The notes: generated by a model from the sequence alone, not told the origin. Counted from the first letter of the stretch, positions 26,228 through 40,500 are shown. The stretch is DNA of 64,000 nucleotides from Pomacea canaliculata (GCF_003073045.1 NC_037594.1:26232927-26296926), one strand, 5' to 3'. Program-made: numbers and translations.

Positions 26228-26390
26228 ATTATTTTTTTTATTGCTAAGTAAAGTCTGTCCCAGCAAAGCCGTCTTCCTCCCCGATCCAGAAAAAGTTCTT
26301 GAACTCCTGTGCTCCGAGACGAAATGCGAACCAAGACGAAGGGCCTCACTCCACACTGATGTTTTACCACTGCGCTAGTCGTCTTGTTGT
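26228..26390 (-). repeat. tRNA-derived SINE
   Basis: Minus-strand sequence starts with an A-box-like tagcgcagtggtaaaac, then about 35 bp later a B-box-like ggttcgcatttcg. A non-tRNA body follows (caggagttcaagaacttttt and ctttgctgggacag), ending in an AT-rich tail with an A-run. Pol III boxes at tRNA spacing plus a body and A-rich tail are the structure of a tRNA-derived SINE. No target-site duplication was found. Confidence 0.6.
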
Positions 26391-26689
26391 TGTTTGCTTG
26401 TTTTTCCTGCTGGTTGGCTGACTGGCTGTACGTCTTAGTCATGAACCTAAGCCAGTTAGTAATTTGTACAGTCTGTTACACTCAGGCCCGAATGCCAGCG
26501 AAGGGAGAACAATGCAAAGGTTGTTGAATATACTTGTGGTAAAGAGTCTGCTGATGGCAGCTGTCCGCACAGCTGTCTGGCAGCACATTAACTCTCGCAC
26601 CACGTGTCTCGCACGCCTGTTGAGCTAGTTACAGCCCAGCCTCACACTCACACCATGACAAATGCCCCCGGGGTAACAGGGAGAAGTTA

Positions 26690-26785
26690 CCCTGGCGGTC
26701 CGGTAGAGAAAACACTCGGATTATTTTAGTGAGGATCGTGAAGTCCTCGGTTCACATCCCGTTTCGGGGCTTACTTGATTGTCTC
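26690..26785 (+). repeat. Possible SINE head fragment
   Basis: The stretch gtgaagtcctcggttcacat followed by cccgtttcgggg resembles the 3' half of a tRNA-derived SINE head, with B-box ggttcacatcc. The A-box side is weak. Confidence 0.3.
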
Positions 26786-26789
26786 TCAA

Positions 26790-29700
26790 CGGAGGGTTTC
26801 CTCGCCTAACTTCATCCCTATTTACTCTATGCTGCGAAATATATACTTCGAAGGTAGAACTTTCCAGTAACCCACGTAGGAATGAAATCAGAACTGGGTG
26901 TAGAACTAGTTGTATTGCCAAGAAAATGCATTTCTACAACCAGTGTTTCGCAAAAGTTAAAGCTCTCTTACGATCTTGGGTGTCGATGGGATGATCATCT
27001 TCCTAGGTGGTCTTGCTATTGTTATTATTATCGTAATTTTCTCTTCAAGTGAAGACATTTTTAAAAGTATTAAGCGAAGCCGCTGATGACACAGCTGAAA
27101 TATTTTCTTCTTGACACGCATGTGCAATGAAATGTTTTGCTGGTCAAATGATCTCTTTCCCCTTCTCCTCCCCATCCCTCGTTAATATTTACTACGAGAA
27201 AAAAAAGAACACCCTAACATTTTTAAGTTACGGGTGGGTATGAAGTGTTGTATTTATTTACAAAGGATGCAATTCCTGTTATCAACGTGTAAAGATCACT
27301 CTTCGTCATGTTCACATGGTGTTGAACCTAATGGCGACAGTTTCTGAACTGAATTCTGGTTCCTACAATGAATTTGAGACAGAACTTTTTTACCCCTTCA
27401 GTAGGCCCATTGTTTCCCTTCATATCATTTTTCTGGAATGGTTTTGTTTCTGATGTCCCTAATGTCCCTGGTGTTACTCTGTGTCACTGTGGGGGGCAAC
27501 TTTACTACTCACGTGACCTGGCAGCCATTTTGCTCAACAGACAATCCCTCCCGAACAAACCTTGTGAACATATCAGCGAAACAAACTGAACATTTGGTTT
27601 TCCTTTCAGTCAAACACGAGAATATTCGCATCTGATAATTAACACCCTCATTTTGTTGTTCTGCATGGTCGCTCGTTGACTTGGCCTCCATGTGGCAGGA
27701 CATTTGTTCCAACATTCCACCGGCAAAGAGGACAAAGCTACAACTCAACTGTTTAGTCTCCATGTTTTTTTCCTCCACTGTGTCGCTGAGACGGAGAAAC
27801 ACAATCCTCAGCTGATCCCGCCGATGAGAGTGAATGTTGATCATGATAGCCGCGAGAAGTCCTCCGAGGTTAATAGTTCGCCCGCCAGAAAAAAAATTGT
27901 TTCTTGAGCCTTTTGACCTTTTCTGAAAGCAGAGAAAGGCGATAAAAGGAAGATTTAATTACACAGTTTGGTGGCGACCTGGCAGAGCAGGCGAACCCAA
28001 TGGAATTACATTTATGACCTGTGGAGCCTATCTCGCCTCGCCGATCTGAAGAACATATTTTGCATGGCGAAATTTCCCCGCCTGATCCTATCACTCGCAC
28101 TCGCTCGATCATTTATGTTGCCAAAGGACATGACACAGCTGACTAGAATGCCTTTGCGGGTAATAAACACCCAGCATAAAAGAAAATAATGTTTAATGTG
28201 TTTATATATACAAGATACTGGCCGAGACACAATGCGGTGTTCACACGATATGTAGACAGGACATGCGATACACACGCGGAACACTGGAGACACAACATTG
28301 TACCCGAGAACAAATATACACAATACAATACATTATACACAGAGCACACTGTGCACAACATATAGACTGTACATATACACAATGCATAGACTGTAGACAA
28401 GATTGCAAGACACCCGGAGTTCAGTCTGACACTTGAGTGCAGATGCCTTGTGCAACCGTTTCTCATTTCTCCTGTCGTCGCTGTTTGTTATCTCTGTTCA
28501 TTAATATTTGAACACCTTCACATTCCAACTAGCTTGGACAAGACAGTCTGTAAGTTTGTTCATGCACACGGTGTCAAAGGTCAGGTGTGTAAGCATGAAC
28601 CATACATCCACAGCTGCACACCACTCACCATTCGTCACAGAGATCTTTTCACGGAAGACGTGGAGCGGATCATCCTGAACAAAGTAACTTTTTGTCACAG
28701 GTAAGATAGCAAAAATCTTTGCTACCTGACACTTCTTTTGATTAAAAGACCGATACAGTATTTAGATGAATTCAGTCAGCCGTCCATTGACCTGCACCTG
28801 TCGTGGGTGGAGCACCGGACAGACGCGTCACGTGACAAGGTCTTGAGCGATGGTGAGCAGGTTTTGAACAGGACGACCATCCAGTCCTTGGTGTTCTTCA
28901 CTCAGTTTTCTCTGGCCACGGCAGGTCGACTACCCTCCAATTTCTGAACACCGCATACATCATCGAATGCAGTGAGAAGCAACATCTCTCACATTGGACT
29001 CTATTGTGGTAGTCTCCTTCTACAAAAACAAACAAACAAAACAACAGCAAAAAGTCGTGTCGCAGTTTTTTCTCAATTCTGGGAATGTCACCAGAGAGAG
29101 AGAGAGAATAAAAGAACAAAGACACTTTGGTGCGATCACCCATCCGCACACACACACACAGAACGAAGGGAGAGGCAGGCAAAGATACATAAATACAAAG
29201 AGAGAGAGAAGAGACAGAGAAGGGTACAGGCCGACAGTAATATACATACACAAGCACATGCACAGACAAAGAGAGGGCGGACGCAGAGCGATGAGTTTGC
29301 ACCGAGGGTTCGCTTCCTCTCCAGTAAAAACAGAGCCAACGACCGCCTCTGCAGCGGCAGCATCTCACTGTTCTCGCCTAATCGCCACATCAGTCATCTC
29401 ACAGAATGTTTGTGGAATTTACCCACAGCCACAAATATTTATCCCTAGTCCTCCTTCTCGACGCTTCCCTAGAAGCAAATACAAGAAGGGTACCCGGACC
29501 AAAACATCAAAGCCGACAGAAAAGTCAAAGTTGACCGCTCGTGCAAATGTTTTCATCGTCGCCTTTGTTTCACTGAGCAAAACGTCGCGCAGCCTCCGAG
29601 ACAACTTCCGGTTTTTGTCTCCTGAGATGAATGAGGACAGAATGGAGAAGGACACAGACAAGATGGTGGCTGTCCCTTGGCCTTTCTGGAGAAAGTCCTG

Positions 29701-30838
29701 ACGGAGACTACTTCCTTCAGAAGAAACTTTACAGTGGCTATTCTTTGGTGATCTATAAAAACAACAGACAATGCTGGCTACTTTGTTTAATCGTAGAAAT
29801 ACACAAATTCTGAGAGTTTTTTGAGAAAGATGGTAGATGTGTTGACAGTAGTAGAAAGAAACAAGTTCCGCCAACGACATCGTGGACGAAGACGCCAAAG
29901 AGGACGACCTCAAAGGCAATAGTAAGGCCAACACTTGGGACAACACCCTAAGCTTGAACGCTGGGAAAGATAACTGCACACAAATCATAAAACTTCTTCA
30001 AAAAAGGGTTATGAAGGTCTTTTTTCAGGTTCTGCGAAATGGCCTTTATGAGAAACCACGCTCCCGTTTCCCCTGTGATCAGAAAACGAAAGATGAGAAA
30101 TCCATCTCACCTTACTGACCTCTGCTATTATCTGCAGGTGAAAATCAGGTTCGTTCGCAGGCAACAACGAAACGATGACCTGACACTTATGGAAAAGACA
30201 AGATAGATAATCTGGGAACCTGTAGGGTGATCATGGAGAGAAAACCCACAGGCACCTGTCATACAGAGACATACTGAGTTGTAGCTAATATTGAGTTGTT
30301 TTATCAGTAAATACTCAGTTGTGTAGTGGTGGTAGTCATATAATTTATTTCCCAGTGTTGAGGCGAGTTCGATGAACTGACAGGTAACCATAAAAACAAT
30401 TAATGTGATCTCGGACTGACAGCCAGCGAAGCTCGGGGAGAAGGGGTGTAGTATGGTCGGGTTTTGATTACGGAGGATAATACGAGCAGAATGATTCTGA
30501 ATCCTTTAAAACTTGTCCAGTAGAGTATTACAGACATCCACGTGTAGTTCCGCTAATCCCACATGTCAACACCAATGTAGACATGAGTATTTCGATAGAG
30601 AAGACCAATAGAATAAGTCAGGGTGTGGCTGTTCGTGCGAAGCTCACAGAACATGTGATTGTAGACAACAGACTACATTGATGTGAATTAGATATCATCG
30701 ATCATAACGCCGACATTCCTGACGATGTGGACAAGATAGATGTCTACTCCAGAGGCAGAGGATGGCACAAATTTAGTATATTTTCGAATGATCTCAGTTT
30801 TGTCTTCACTTATGTTCAGTTTGTCGGTAGACTTAATG
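26790..30838. other. Gene-free stretch
   Basis: No supported exon. A block at about 27,940-28,135 is low in simple repeats and carries homeodomain-like taatta cores within GC-richer sequence, so it is a weak regulatory candidate. AC- and GA-rich tracts lie at 29,090-29,280. Confidence 0.5.
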
Positions 30839-30846
30839 GTTTATAC

Positions 30847-31219
30847 CAGTGGTTCTCAAAGTGTGGTCCGCGGACCACTAATGGTCCGCAGGCATAGGTC
30901 AGGTGGTCCGCGGCTGACAGTCGTCATATGTCAGCAAAGTGATGTTTAAAGTGATGCATTCCTCGCATTAACATTTTAATTACAAAGAACGAGGTATATG
31001 TAGTTTTATGTCAACTTATTACTATACTACTGTCACAGAAGAACATTTAGTTTTGAATTAAAATGAAACAAATGCGACAATTTATATTTGAAATTCATAG
31101 TACAGACTAATGTTTAGGCCTTGGTGGTCCGCCATATTTTTTACTTAGGCCTTGGTGGTCCGCCATAGCTTTTACTTAAGTAAAGTGGTCCGCGGCCCGA
31201 AAAACTTTGAGAACCACTG
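30847..31219. mobile_element. Non-autonomous hAT element (MITE)
   Basis: A 373-bp element with long inverted ends: left cagtggttctcaaagtgtgg followed by tccgcggacc, right gtggtccgcggcccg then aaactttgagaaccactg. It is flanked by a perfect 8-bp duplication gtttatac at 30,839-30,846 and 31,220-31,227. There is no coding capacity. An internal 31-bp unit starting ttaggccttggtggtccgcc is tandemly doubled at about 31,115-31,176. Confidence 0.93.
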
Positions 31220-33614
31220 GTTTATACAGCGGCTGTTGTGTGTTGCTGTTGTTGTTGTAGTGGTGGTGGTGTCCTGCTGGCGCTGAGTGAATAACACAGA
31301 GAGAGGAAATTATACAGAATCAAGACTAGTATAATGTCAGTGTATTTAATTCTACATATACCATGTTACGAAGGTTTGTCGTCGTGACAGGTGCGCTATC
31401 ACGTGACAGGGACCACCAACCGCGAGGTAGACTAACATACTCGGGTAGAGTTTGCCAGCCTGCACGCGAGTGTTGCCGTGACGGAACTCGAGCCACGCCA
31501 GTCGTCTGCCGCGTCTACGACTTTCTTTCTTTCTCCTTCTCTCGTCTTCCCATTCATTCACCCTTCCGCTCTGCCTCCTTGCTCTTTCCTCTTCTCCTCC
31601 CCCTCCCGGTCTGTCTCCACCCCCCTGCGCTGCCTCATTGTGTTGCCCGCCTGCACAATGCACCGCCGCCGCCCTTTGCACCGACGTGGCTCACGCGCCG
31701 CGCGTGCTGTGACCCGTGAGTGGCACGAGGGAGAACGAGGCGATGACTGGGGAGTCGATGTGGCCCTTGGAAACTCTGTGTGAATGTGTATGAGCGCGTG
31801 CACCAACACACACACACGCACGTGATTGTAAAGACTGTCCTGAACAGGACAAAGTCCCAAGTGCCCGACAGTCTCACTGTGGGAATATATTCCCGAACAA
31901 TGGACCCTATAATCAGCAACAGAAAAAGGAGTTTATATTAGATGAAAGTTTCATTACCACTAGTTATGAGATTAGGAAAAAAAAACCCCAAATGTTTATT
32001 TTATTATTTGTTAGGGATTTTAGGGGTAGGTCCGTGCACATTGGACTTTCTGTGTGTGGAATGGGATGAATGGACTGAGAACAGGATTAGTGTGTGGTGA
32101 ATGGGACAAGTGTTTTTTTTTTAAGATGATAATGATCACGAACATCAGATTTGTTGGCACGTATCAGCTACACAAGTCTTTCATAATTCACATCTTACCG
32201 ACATTTCTAGCAAGCCGCCATTAAAAGCAAGGGAGAGCAGCGGTACTTTGCTGGTATTTTTCGGAGCTACCAACAGGAATCGTTGGTTATTGCACTCAGC
32301 GGCTTGTCCGGCCTTTAAGTGGTTTCCAGGCCCAACAAAAATACACCCAGGCACCTTCTAGACACTGCTCACCAAAGGTCAGTGTGGACAACCAGTTGCT
32401 GCATCCGTTCAGTTCTCTCCCGCTACAACACAAGGGACAAAACTCAAACCAAAGTTGAATTCCGTGACTGGAGGAATAAAATCCGTGATCAGAGAAAAGA
32501 GAAGAGTGTTGTCCGTCACTGTTGCTCGGTTGACAAAACTCAAAAAATTGTCTCCCTTTAATAAAACTTAGAGCGTTGAATAATCATTTACCAGCGAATA
32601 AATATAAGCAAACAGATAATGAGTGAATGATGAAAAGAAATAGTTTGTTTCCATTTTTTCCCTTTTATTTTTGTTGTTTGTTTTTATTAGCTGTTATAAA
32701 GCAATCAGTGAATGTATGTGAATTACTTTATATTAATAATAAATATTTATTAAAAAAATAAGAATGTGCATGAACATGTATGGATATATTTTAAATATCT
32801 CAATACCCATTCGAGGGAGACAGAATAAAGAATTTTGAATCTTGACTCCCATGAAAGGATAGCCAGACATTTGCGTTAAACGCACGCACACGCATATTCA
32901 GTATCACACGCATAATGTATACACGGCAGAGATGCGCGCGCACACACGCTGTAGCTATTTATAAACGAAATGGCTGAAGCTGTACTGATGCTAGTGGTTG
33001 CTGGTGGTTGTAATGTTCCACAAAGAATCACCTCAACCACCTGACAGCGGGTCAGCCATGAAGTTTTCTTTCCAAAAGCATCAGCAAGACTCGAGTTCTC
33101 GCAGCAGAGTCCCTGCCCCCCCAACTTCCCTTACCAGCATCCTCACCAGGTAGGGCAGGGCTGGTGTGAACTTTACAGTTTGCACCTGACAACCATTTCA
33201 CGCGCCTCCTCCGACCTCACCTTCAGCGCGGCGCGGTGTGCAGTGGCTGAAATGTTAAGAAAATAATGTTTAGATTTGCCGGCCCTCGATGGCAGCCGCT
33301 AAAATCCCACACGCAATTGCTTCCATCTTGCGGAGCACGAGCAGCTCAGCCCCCCAGCCCCCCAACCCCCCTCGCACGCCCCCTTGTCGAGATGTCGCGG
33401 CAGTCGGGGACTTCCGGTGACGCGGCTTTGATGCGCGGGCGGTGTTTATTTTCTATTGGTCTGTGCGGCGATCACGTGACACGGGCGTACTTCCGTGTTT
33501 ACAAACACGCCGGTGTAAGTGGGTGGAGACTGGCTTGGTGACGGAGACTGAAAAAGGCAGCATGCGCGCGCACCAGGATGCTCACACAGCGCTCATGTCA
33601 AGTGATCAAGAAGA

Positions 33615-33682
33615 AGACAAAAAAAAAAACAACAAAAACAAAAACAAAACAAAAAACAAAAACAAAACAACACCAAACAAAG
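33615..33682. repeat. (AAAAC)n low-complexity tract
   Basis: A-rich run with repeated aaaac and aacaaa units. Confidence 0.9.
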
Positions 33683-34129
33683 AAGAGAGACTGGCAGGCA
33701 AGCAGGAAAGACTGAGAAGACAGAACAGGTAGAACAATCGCACTTCATAAGGTGTCACAATACATATATCAAAAGTTGGAATACAGCAATTCCACTTCCG
33801 CTCACCTACAAATAATAATATGATGAGCGAAACAATACATAAACTGAATCTTATTTGTGTGTATTCATGTGCGCACGTGAGCCTGAGTGTGTGTAAGTGG
33901 GTGGATGGATAGATGTGTGTGTGTGTTTACAAACATCATGTCAATAAGTCTAAAAATAATACATCACAGCGATGCAATACACACAAAGCACCTGTACTTA
34001 CCAAACTTACACGTGTACCCACAGGTATACTCACAGCAGTCTTGTCACCATAACGAACTAATCTGCGGAGCCAGGTACACTTGTGTTACTTATTGAGTAA
34101 AGGACAAGTTGTACAAGACATTTCCTACA

Positions 34130-34325
34130 ACAACAAAAATAAATAAATAAAAACCAGCCAAAACAACAACCAAAAAACAACAACAACAAAAAAAACAAAA
34201 ACAAAAAAAAAGGAAACAAACAGCAACCAAAAAAAACAAAAAAACAAACAAACAAAAAACCCAAAAAAAGAAAAAAACAGCAACAACAAAAAACAAAAAA
34301 CAAAACAACAACAACAAAACACAGC
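34130..34325. repeat. A/CAA-rich low-complexity tract
   Basis: About 195 bp of caa, aaaac and acaaa units. Its minus-strand translation gives artificial Phe/Val/Leu/Cys-rich frames. Confidence 0.9.
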
Positions 34326-34885
34326 AATACTTAGGTGGGTTATGACAATGTAAAATTTCGAGAACCTCGCGACTTGAAATGACAAGAACATCTCACTAGT
34401 CGATGTGAAGGAAAGACCGCAACTGACTTTGCTAGTCGTCACTTCCTGTCGGCGGTTGGGTTAACATCGACTGAAGAAAACAAACTAAATGTACACTAAT
34501 TAGTTCACTAATTAAGACTCATGGTGTGAGAGAGGACTGAAATGTTTGTTAGTGTATTTGTTTGTGTGTTTGTGTGCGCGCGTGTGCCTTTACATGCATG
34601 AACCGAAGTGTGAATATTTTAAGTTTGTTTGAGTTAATAATATTGATGGGCGACATCTCTGTAGTGTCAGAGAACTGGGGTTGGGGATGACATTTTAGAT
34701 CAACTGTGAAATACTAGAAATACTATAAGTAAACGCTGGCGGCCTGTGTTAAGTTTGTAAAAGTTTGCGGAGCTTGTAGGGTAGGTCCAGCCTCACCAGG
34801 AGCTGTGTGCTTGCACCTCTGGCAGGTCTGCGAGGAACAAAGTCCGCAGGGTGGAAGGGAACTGACTGGGTGGAGGGGAGCTGAT

Positions 34886-35012
34886 AGTCCGCAGGGTGGG
34901 GATTGGAGGGTGTGTGTAGGGGTGGATGGATGGTGAAGTCTTACAGTCCGCAGGGTGGGGACTGGAGGGTGTGTGTAGGGGTGGATGGATGGTGAAGTCT
35001 CACAGTCCGCAA
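34886..35012. repeat. 59-bp tandem repeat
   Basis: Two near-identical units starting agtccgcagggtgggg at 34,886 and 34,945, plus a partial third at 35,004. An older partial copy of the core agtccgcagggtgg lies at 34,841. Units include ggagggtgtgtgtaggggtg and gatggatggtgaagtct. Confidence 0.9.
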
Positions 35013-37455
35013 TCTCGGCTGTCGCCAGTCACGCGAGGCGGTAATCAGAGCAGGAATTTTCACACGCATGCTTGCTCATCATTTCTTTCTTTATGATTGT
35101 TAAGTTACACACCAGACAGCACCCGCACCACAGCTCGTATACTTTCCACGGCACCAGGACCTTCACTGATACACTCTCTCCTTCTCTCACTCTCTCCTTC
35201 TCACACTTTCTCTCTCTCTCACACACACGGAGGCAAATGATGTGTTTGTGTGCATGAGCCGAGTTCACACCTCCCCTCATTAAGGTGTTGTTAGTGTGGA
35301 CGGTTATATCCACGCTGTCCAACAACCGATCGCATCTTTCTCCTCCCACCCCTACTCTCTCTCTCACACATACTTCCCCAGTCCCACCCCCATCTGTACC
35401 CTCTCAACCCCACCCTTACCACTCACTTCACCCTCAGTACCACACTCTCATCGGCTTATTAACAAACAACTAGTCTCCCTCTTCGACGGAGGATGTGAGA
35501 GTAAAATTAAGCGGAGGAGATGCTGGAGGGCTGTGAGAAATGTCGGCAGCCAGAATGAAGGGGAGTTGACTGGAGAGAGGGAAGGCAGAAATCAAAAGGG
35601 TTGCTTCACCGAGTCCCCGGTGTGGGTCTCCGGGTGGAATTCGTTGTGCTCCAAGACCTGGCGTGTAAACACGACGGTTGCCAATAATGCTCTCCACCGC
35701 CGACTCTCCTGTCATGGCGATCACATTAGTATGACCGATGAGCACTTTCTCTATATTACTTATCTCCCCTTCCTCTCCCTTCATTCCATGAATACAAGTT
35801 CGTTTAGATGTACGTGGGTACAGAAAAAACGCAAACATTGACTCGTGTAGGTACAGAACTTCTTCTTCTTTTCTCTCTCCACTCATTTTATCTCTCCTTC
35901 TTTGTTTCCAGCGAATGTTTCTGACACTTGTCCCTCACTCACTCCTTCCCTGCCGCTGCCTCCATCCCCCGGCTAGAGTCCTCCTTCACAGCTCACTCTG
36001 TCAGGGCTGATAATTAACTTGTCGGGAGGAAAAACCCGTTTCACAGCTTTGTATATGAGAGACAGCGTTTCCATCTTCGAGATTACGATCGCAGCGCCCC
36101 CATCCAGCTACTCGCGTTTTTTCTCGTTTACAGCCGACTCCGCGATGAAAATGAGAATAAAATGTTGAAGAAACGGATGTTCGCTTCAGGTTACGGTGAA
36201 AAGCACAAAAGATCTTTGTGTGTCGCAACGAGGCTTGCTTACAAATGTTTTATTACTCTTGACACATTGTTCGTGAGTCGTTTAACAGTCTGTTACCTCC
36301 CTCACCGCCAACCTCAGCTCACAGGAAGATGGAGGGTTTACAATGTTATACAATTAGAAAAAAAAGTGTTATGTATGGGGTTAGGAAAAAGCTTTGTGGT
36401 CAATTAACAGAACAATGCACGTGTTTTGCGGGTTGTAATCGTACAAGCGTGACGTCAGTCTGCTTCACAAAATGTTTTATGTTTGAGACCGGTGTCGTCT
36501 GGGAACTACCTCATAGCTCCTTGTTTATGTCCTCATCCCTATCGCCCCCTGGGTGTTGGCTTAGTCCATTTAAAGGTCAAACTGTTTTCAAATCAAGTAG
36601 AATTCTTTTTTTTTTTTGCTCTCGTCTTCTCGAGAGAAAAACACAGCAAAGGTCTCCGTGTACAAAAATAAAATTCAACCTAGTGACGTCACGAGGGTTA
36701 CTGTTAGGCCACGAACTTGTATTATTGCATTGCTGGCGCATGATTTTTTTTCTAGTTAACTACTAAAACGAGGCATGAGACTACAAAGCTTCCGGTTTGT
36801 TCACATTCTTTGTTTAGGCTCGCCGAGACTAACAGCGGAGAACTTCGCTAAGCGTTGGTCTTGGCAGACAGACGGCAATCCACCTGTCCATGGTGAGGCC
36901 TAATTGACATACTTCCAGCGCTCCCATTGGACACAGAGTTTACAGTAGTGTATACCTGAGTGTCTCTGACGTCAAATGAATTTAAACAATTTTTGGAAAA
37001 CTCTTTCTGTGCATGATGATAGTTGTAGACCTTTATTTCGAAAATTCAGATTTTTGTCAACCAGCTTTTCGGCAAATACATGTAATATCGCATAGTTTGC
37101 TCTGCCCAGTCATCTGCAACAAATGTTAGCTCCTGTTGTTTGACTGGTAGTCGTCGAAAGGATGCAACAGGTAAGTCTGCGGTGGCTGATTAGTCTGTCT
37201 GATGTTATTCTGGAGTGCAGTAGCCCGATACCTGAGTCTGAGAGGCGGACTGCGGTCCCCTTACCATGAGTCACGTGGGGTAGTCTCGCTGACCAGGACA
37301 GGAAATGACGTAATAAGCGGTGCCAAGAGTGGAAGTGGTCAGTCTCGTTAGCGTAACGGTCACAAATCAGTGAAGATAAGCAAAGATTGTGGAAATGGAA
37401 TTTTGGCTAACAGAGCTGCCCTCTTCGTATGGCAAGTGGTGCAGGTTAGTGAGTA

Positions 37456-37532
37456 TGGTGGTGGTGGTGGTGGTAATGATGGTGGTGGTGGTGGTGGTGG
37501 TGATGATGGTGGTAGGGAGGGTGGTAGGGCAG
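37456..37532. repeat. (GGT)n microsatellite
   Basis: Interrupted ggt/gat trinucleotide run. Confidence 0.9.
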
Positions 37533-40500
37533 GGGCAGAGGCCGATGAACATAGAAAGTTGTGGGCAGTTTCTCAATTTCTACTCAGGCAGGATTGCAAG
37601 GTAATAATTGGTTTCTCTCCTACAAAAACGTGGCCAATCTGTCTTCGGAAGGAGCTTAAATTCCCACAGGTACCCAACCGAAAACTGTGACGTGAGACAG
37701 TTGGTGGCATGGTAAAACAGTTGTCGTTTCCTCCCTGAGTGATGTAATTTAGATACGTACAGCTGATAACTCCGTTTGCTTATGTGTCTGTGAACTACAC
37801 GACGCAGCAGGCTGGAACGAAAACATGAGTAGAACTTGGTTTGTCTGTTCCTTAACTTAAAGATGTGTTACCTTAGTACTATAATCTAGAGGAATGGAAT
37901 GCTCTTTAAACTTTAAACTATGAACCTTGCATCAAAACTGAAAGTTGAACTTAGACTAAACACTTGAAACGACTTGGCTTTTATCTGAAACATGTTGATG
38001 CGAGAGTCTTCTAGCTGATGTCTGCAGATACATTTCCAGACATCTCACCTGCTTTACCAAACAAACCCACTCCAAGAAATATAAACAGAAAACAAATAAA
38101 CCTGTAAATGCAGTCACGAGCTCATTCATCACCCATGACAGAGAAATAAGATGTCAGACTCCTTGTCGGCAGGAAGCACACGAGAGGCGGTGACTCCACC
38201 GCCCAGGACATCAACAAACAGTTCCACCAATCTTGCAAGACTCGGGATGCTCTCGGTCAAATTTATCCCCCGACACCTTTGCAGTTCAATCTTGGGATCA
38301 CGGCAATCAAATCTGTTCAATCCAATGCGACTTCCATCTTTTTTAAATCGATTTATTTTCAAATCTGGATGACCGTTAGTCCCCTCGCCACTGTGTGTAT
38401 AATGTCATGTGTACCTCACCTGTAACGAATTTCTCTGGAAAAATTAGGAACAGAAATTATTTATGAATGATTTATACTATCTTTCTGAAAGATTGGAAGA
38501 AAGAAACAATTGCCTCTTAACAAAATTAATCAATTATTAAGTTGTGTAACTTTAAAAAACTTTATTTACTGCTGTGGACACACATCCCTAATCTCATCCT
38601 CCATTTTGTTTTCCGCTCGAGTTGCCAGACATCGCTGTCTCCAGTCGGCGCAGGGCTTGGCAACACTGACAGACAACACTTTACCCGAATGTCTTCACAC
38701 TCGTCCCTGATACACCTCAACTTGTCATCACATCCTCTCCCCACCCTCCTCTCCACATCGGACAGCTGCTCTCACGCTGACGAGTTATCGCCCCGCCAAG
38801 CGAAACACACCGAGGTCTTCACGCCCGATAGCATCAGTGGCTAGAGTTAACTCCCTGTCCTGTGGGTGACATGGTTCTGGGTGGTTTCGCAAGTGACAGG
38901 CCGAGTTGTAGTGGGAAAGATATTTTCTCACGATTTCACCGCCCGCCTTCAGGCGGAATATATGAAGTGCGGTGAAATTACGTGCCCCTGACGTTAGCGC
39001 TGTGACCCCATCATCTCCTTTACATCGAGGGGTGAAGCCTCGTCCTCGGCGTTTGCTACGTTATCGGCTAGACGCGAGGGCAACACTTGGCCTCGGGCGC
39101 TGAAACTCTTTCTTCACTTCTGTCGGGGCCAAAATCTTGTCGTCAACGCTGTAAGACTATCTTGGAGCCATTAAAGTTCAACCTTGCCTTCCACATGAAA
39201 AAGCACAGTTGACGAATCCTGTGGATTAAGCAATGTCTGGAGTTTCCATCACCGCAGGCAGTGGCTCAAAAATTCATCCGTTTATACCTTTTCGTTAACG
39301 TGCAAGCATGCACTTGTCTATTTATCCAGTCACTCAAGCAGTCAGTTATTCATTCATTCCTTGATTGGTAGCAGATGACAAATAGTTTTGTTGCTCCACT
39401 GGTCCTCGATGGGAGAGTCTAGCATCTGACAAGTCCCACCACTGACCGCCACTGTCTTGGACGAGGGTGAGCAAGTCTTGTCAGCCAGTTCTTTCCCATG
39501 TACGCGTCGGCATCCACCCCTTTCAAGATACAGAGTGTCAAGTCGATCATGTGGTTGAGCTATCAGACTGAATCTTGCCATCGTTCCACTGTCCATTACA
39601 AGGACGACGGTTACAAAGCATCCAAGAGGACTCAAGCCAGTTACATAGATGAGAGCCGTGGAAGCTAGACAATCCTGGCTTTGTGTCGACCGCGTCAAGA
39701 GGTGGTGGGAGTGTCCGTGGGCAGGAAGATGGAAGACATGATAAGTACATCTGAGAGAAAAGCTTACATAATGATGTCTAGAGACAGGAGAGGAAGCTAG
39801 GACTAGGAGACACAAAGCATACAGTCCCTCGCTGTTTTTTAATTATTACTGCTTGGTAATACTTTTAAATACCGAAATATGAAACATTTCTAAAAATAGA
39901 TAAAACAATTCCGGAGAAAGCAGGAGACGTACCGCTGTGTAAGCCCTATGCCGATAGAATCATTGCAAACTTAAAAAAAAAAGAAGAAAAAACAATTATA
40001 AACATTACAAACGTTCAAAAACAACATCTCGTAGCAGGCGGAAGTCATGTGATCAAGGCAGCTGCTTGAGTCACAGGATGTTCTCTCCCCGCTAAGATCC
40101 CTAGCCGGGTGGTCTTTGTTTTGAGGCCACACGGGGTTTGTTTGGACTGCCAACCTCTTCACCAACTGTCCTGCAGGCTTTTCCCAACGGCACCTGCTGC
40201 CATGGTCAGCCTATATGTTTTGGCGTTTGGATATCGGAGAAGTTGTTTGTTTACAGGAAGAGATTCTTTCTGAGTCTCAGTGGACCTCTCAAATATTGTG
40301 AGGCATCCTGCTGGTGACTGACATCCAGAAACGGCGGAACAGTGGAAAGACACCAAGAAGGGATTTTAAAGCGTTGCTTTGATAATAATGTCAATCACAA
40401 CATGATTTTTTTTTATCTATTTGCTCGTCCTGCAGTAGTCCTTACCTTCATTAGTCAATCTGTCTAAAAGCGTGGGTAGCATGAAACAAAAATCACCTGG

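Noticed and set aside
28972..29701. Overlapping open frames of 150-235 codons on both strands
   Set aside because: They cover GA- and CA-rich simple sequence, are mutually overlapping and match no family I know.
32319..32835. Possible LINE 3' end with an aataaagaattttgaatctt tail
   Set aside because: The tail resembles LINE 3' ends, but the preceding frame has no reverse-transcriptase motif, so the call is not supported.
34058..34442. Minus-strand frames of Phe/Val/Leu/Cys composition that look like membrane proteins
   Set aside because: They are translations of an A/CAA-rich low-complexity tract.
35296..35841. A 181-codon plus-strand frame
   Set aside because: It begins in a CT/CA-rich tract and shows no domain or splice support.
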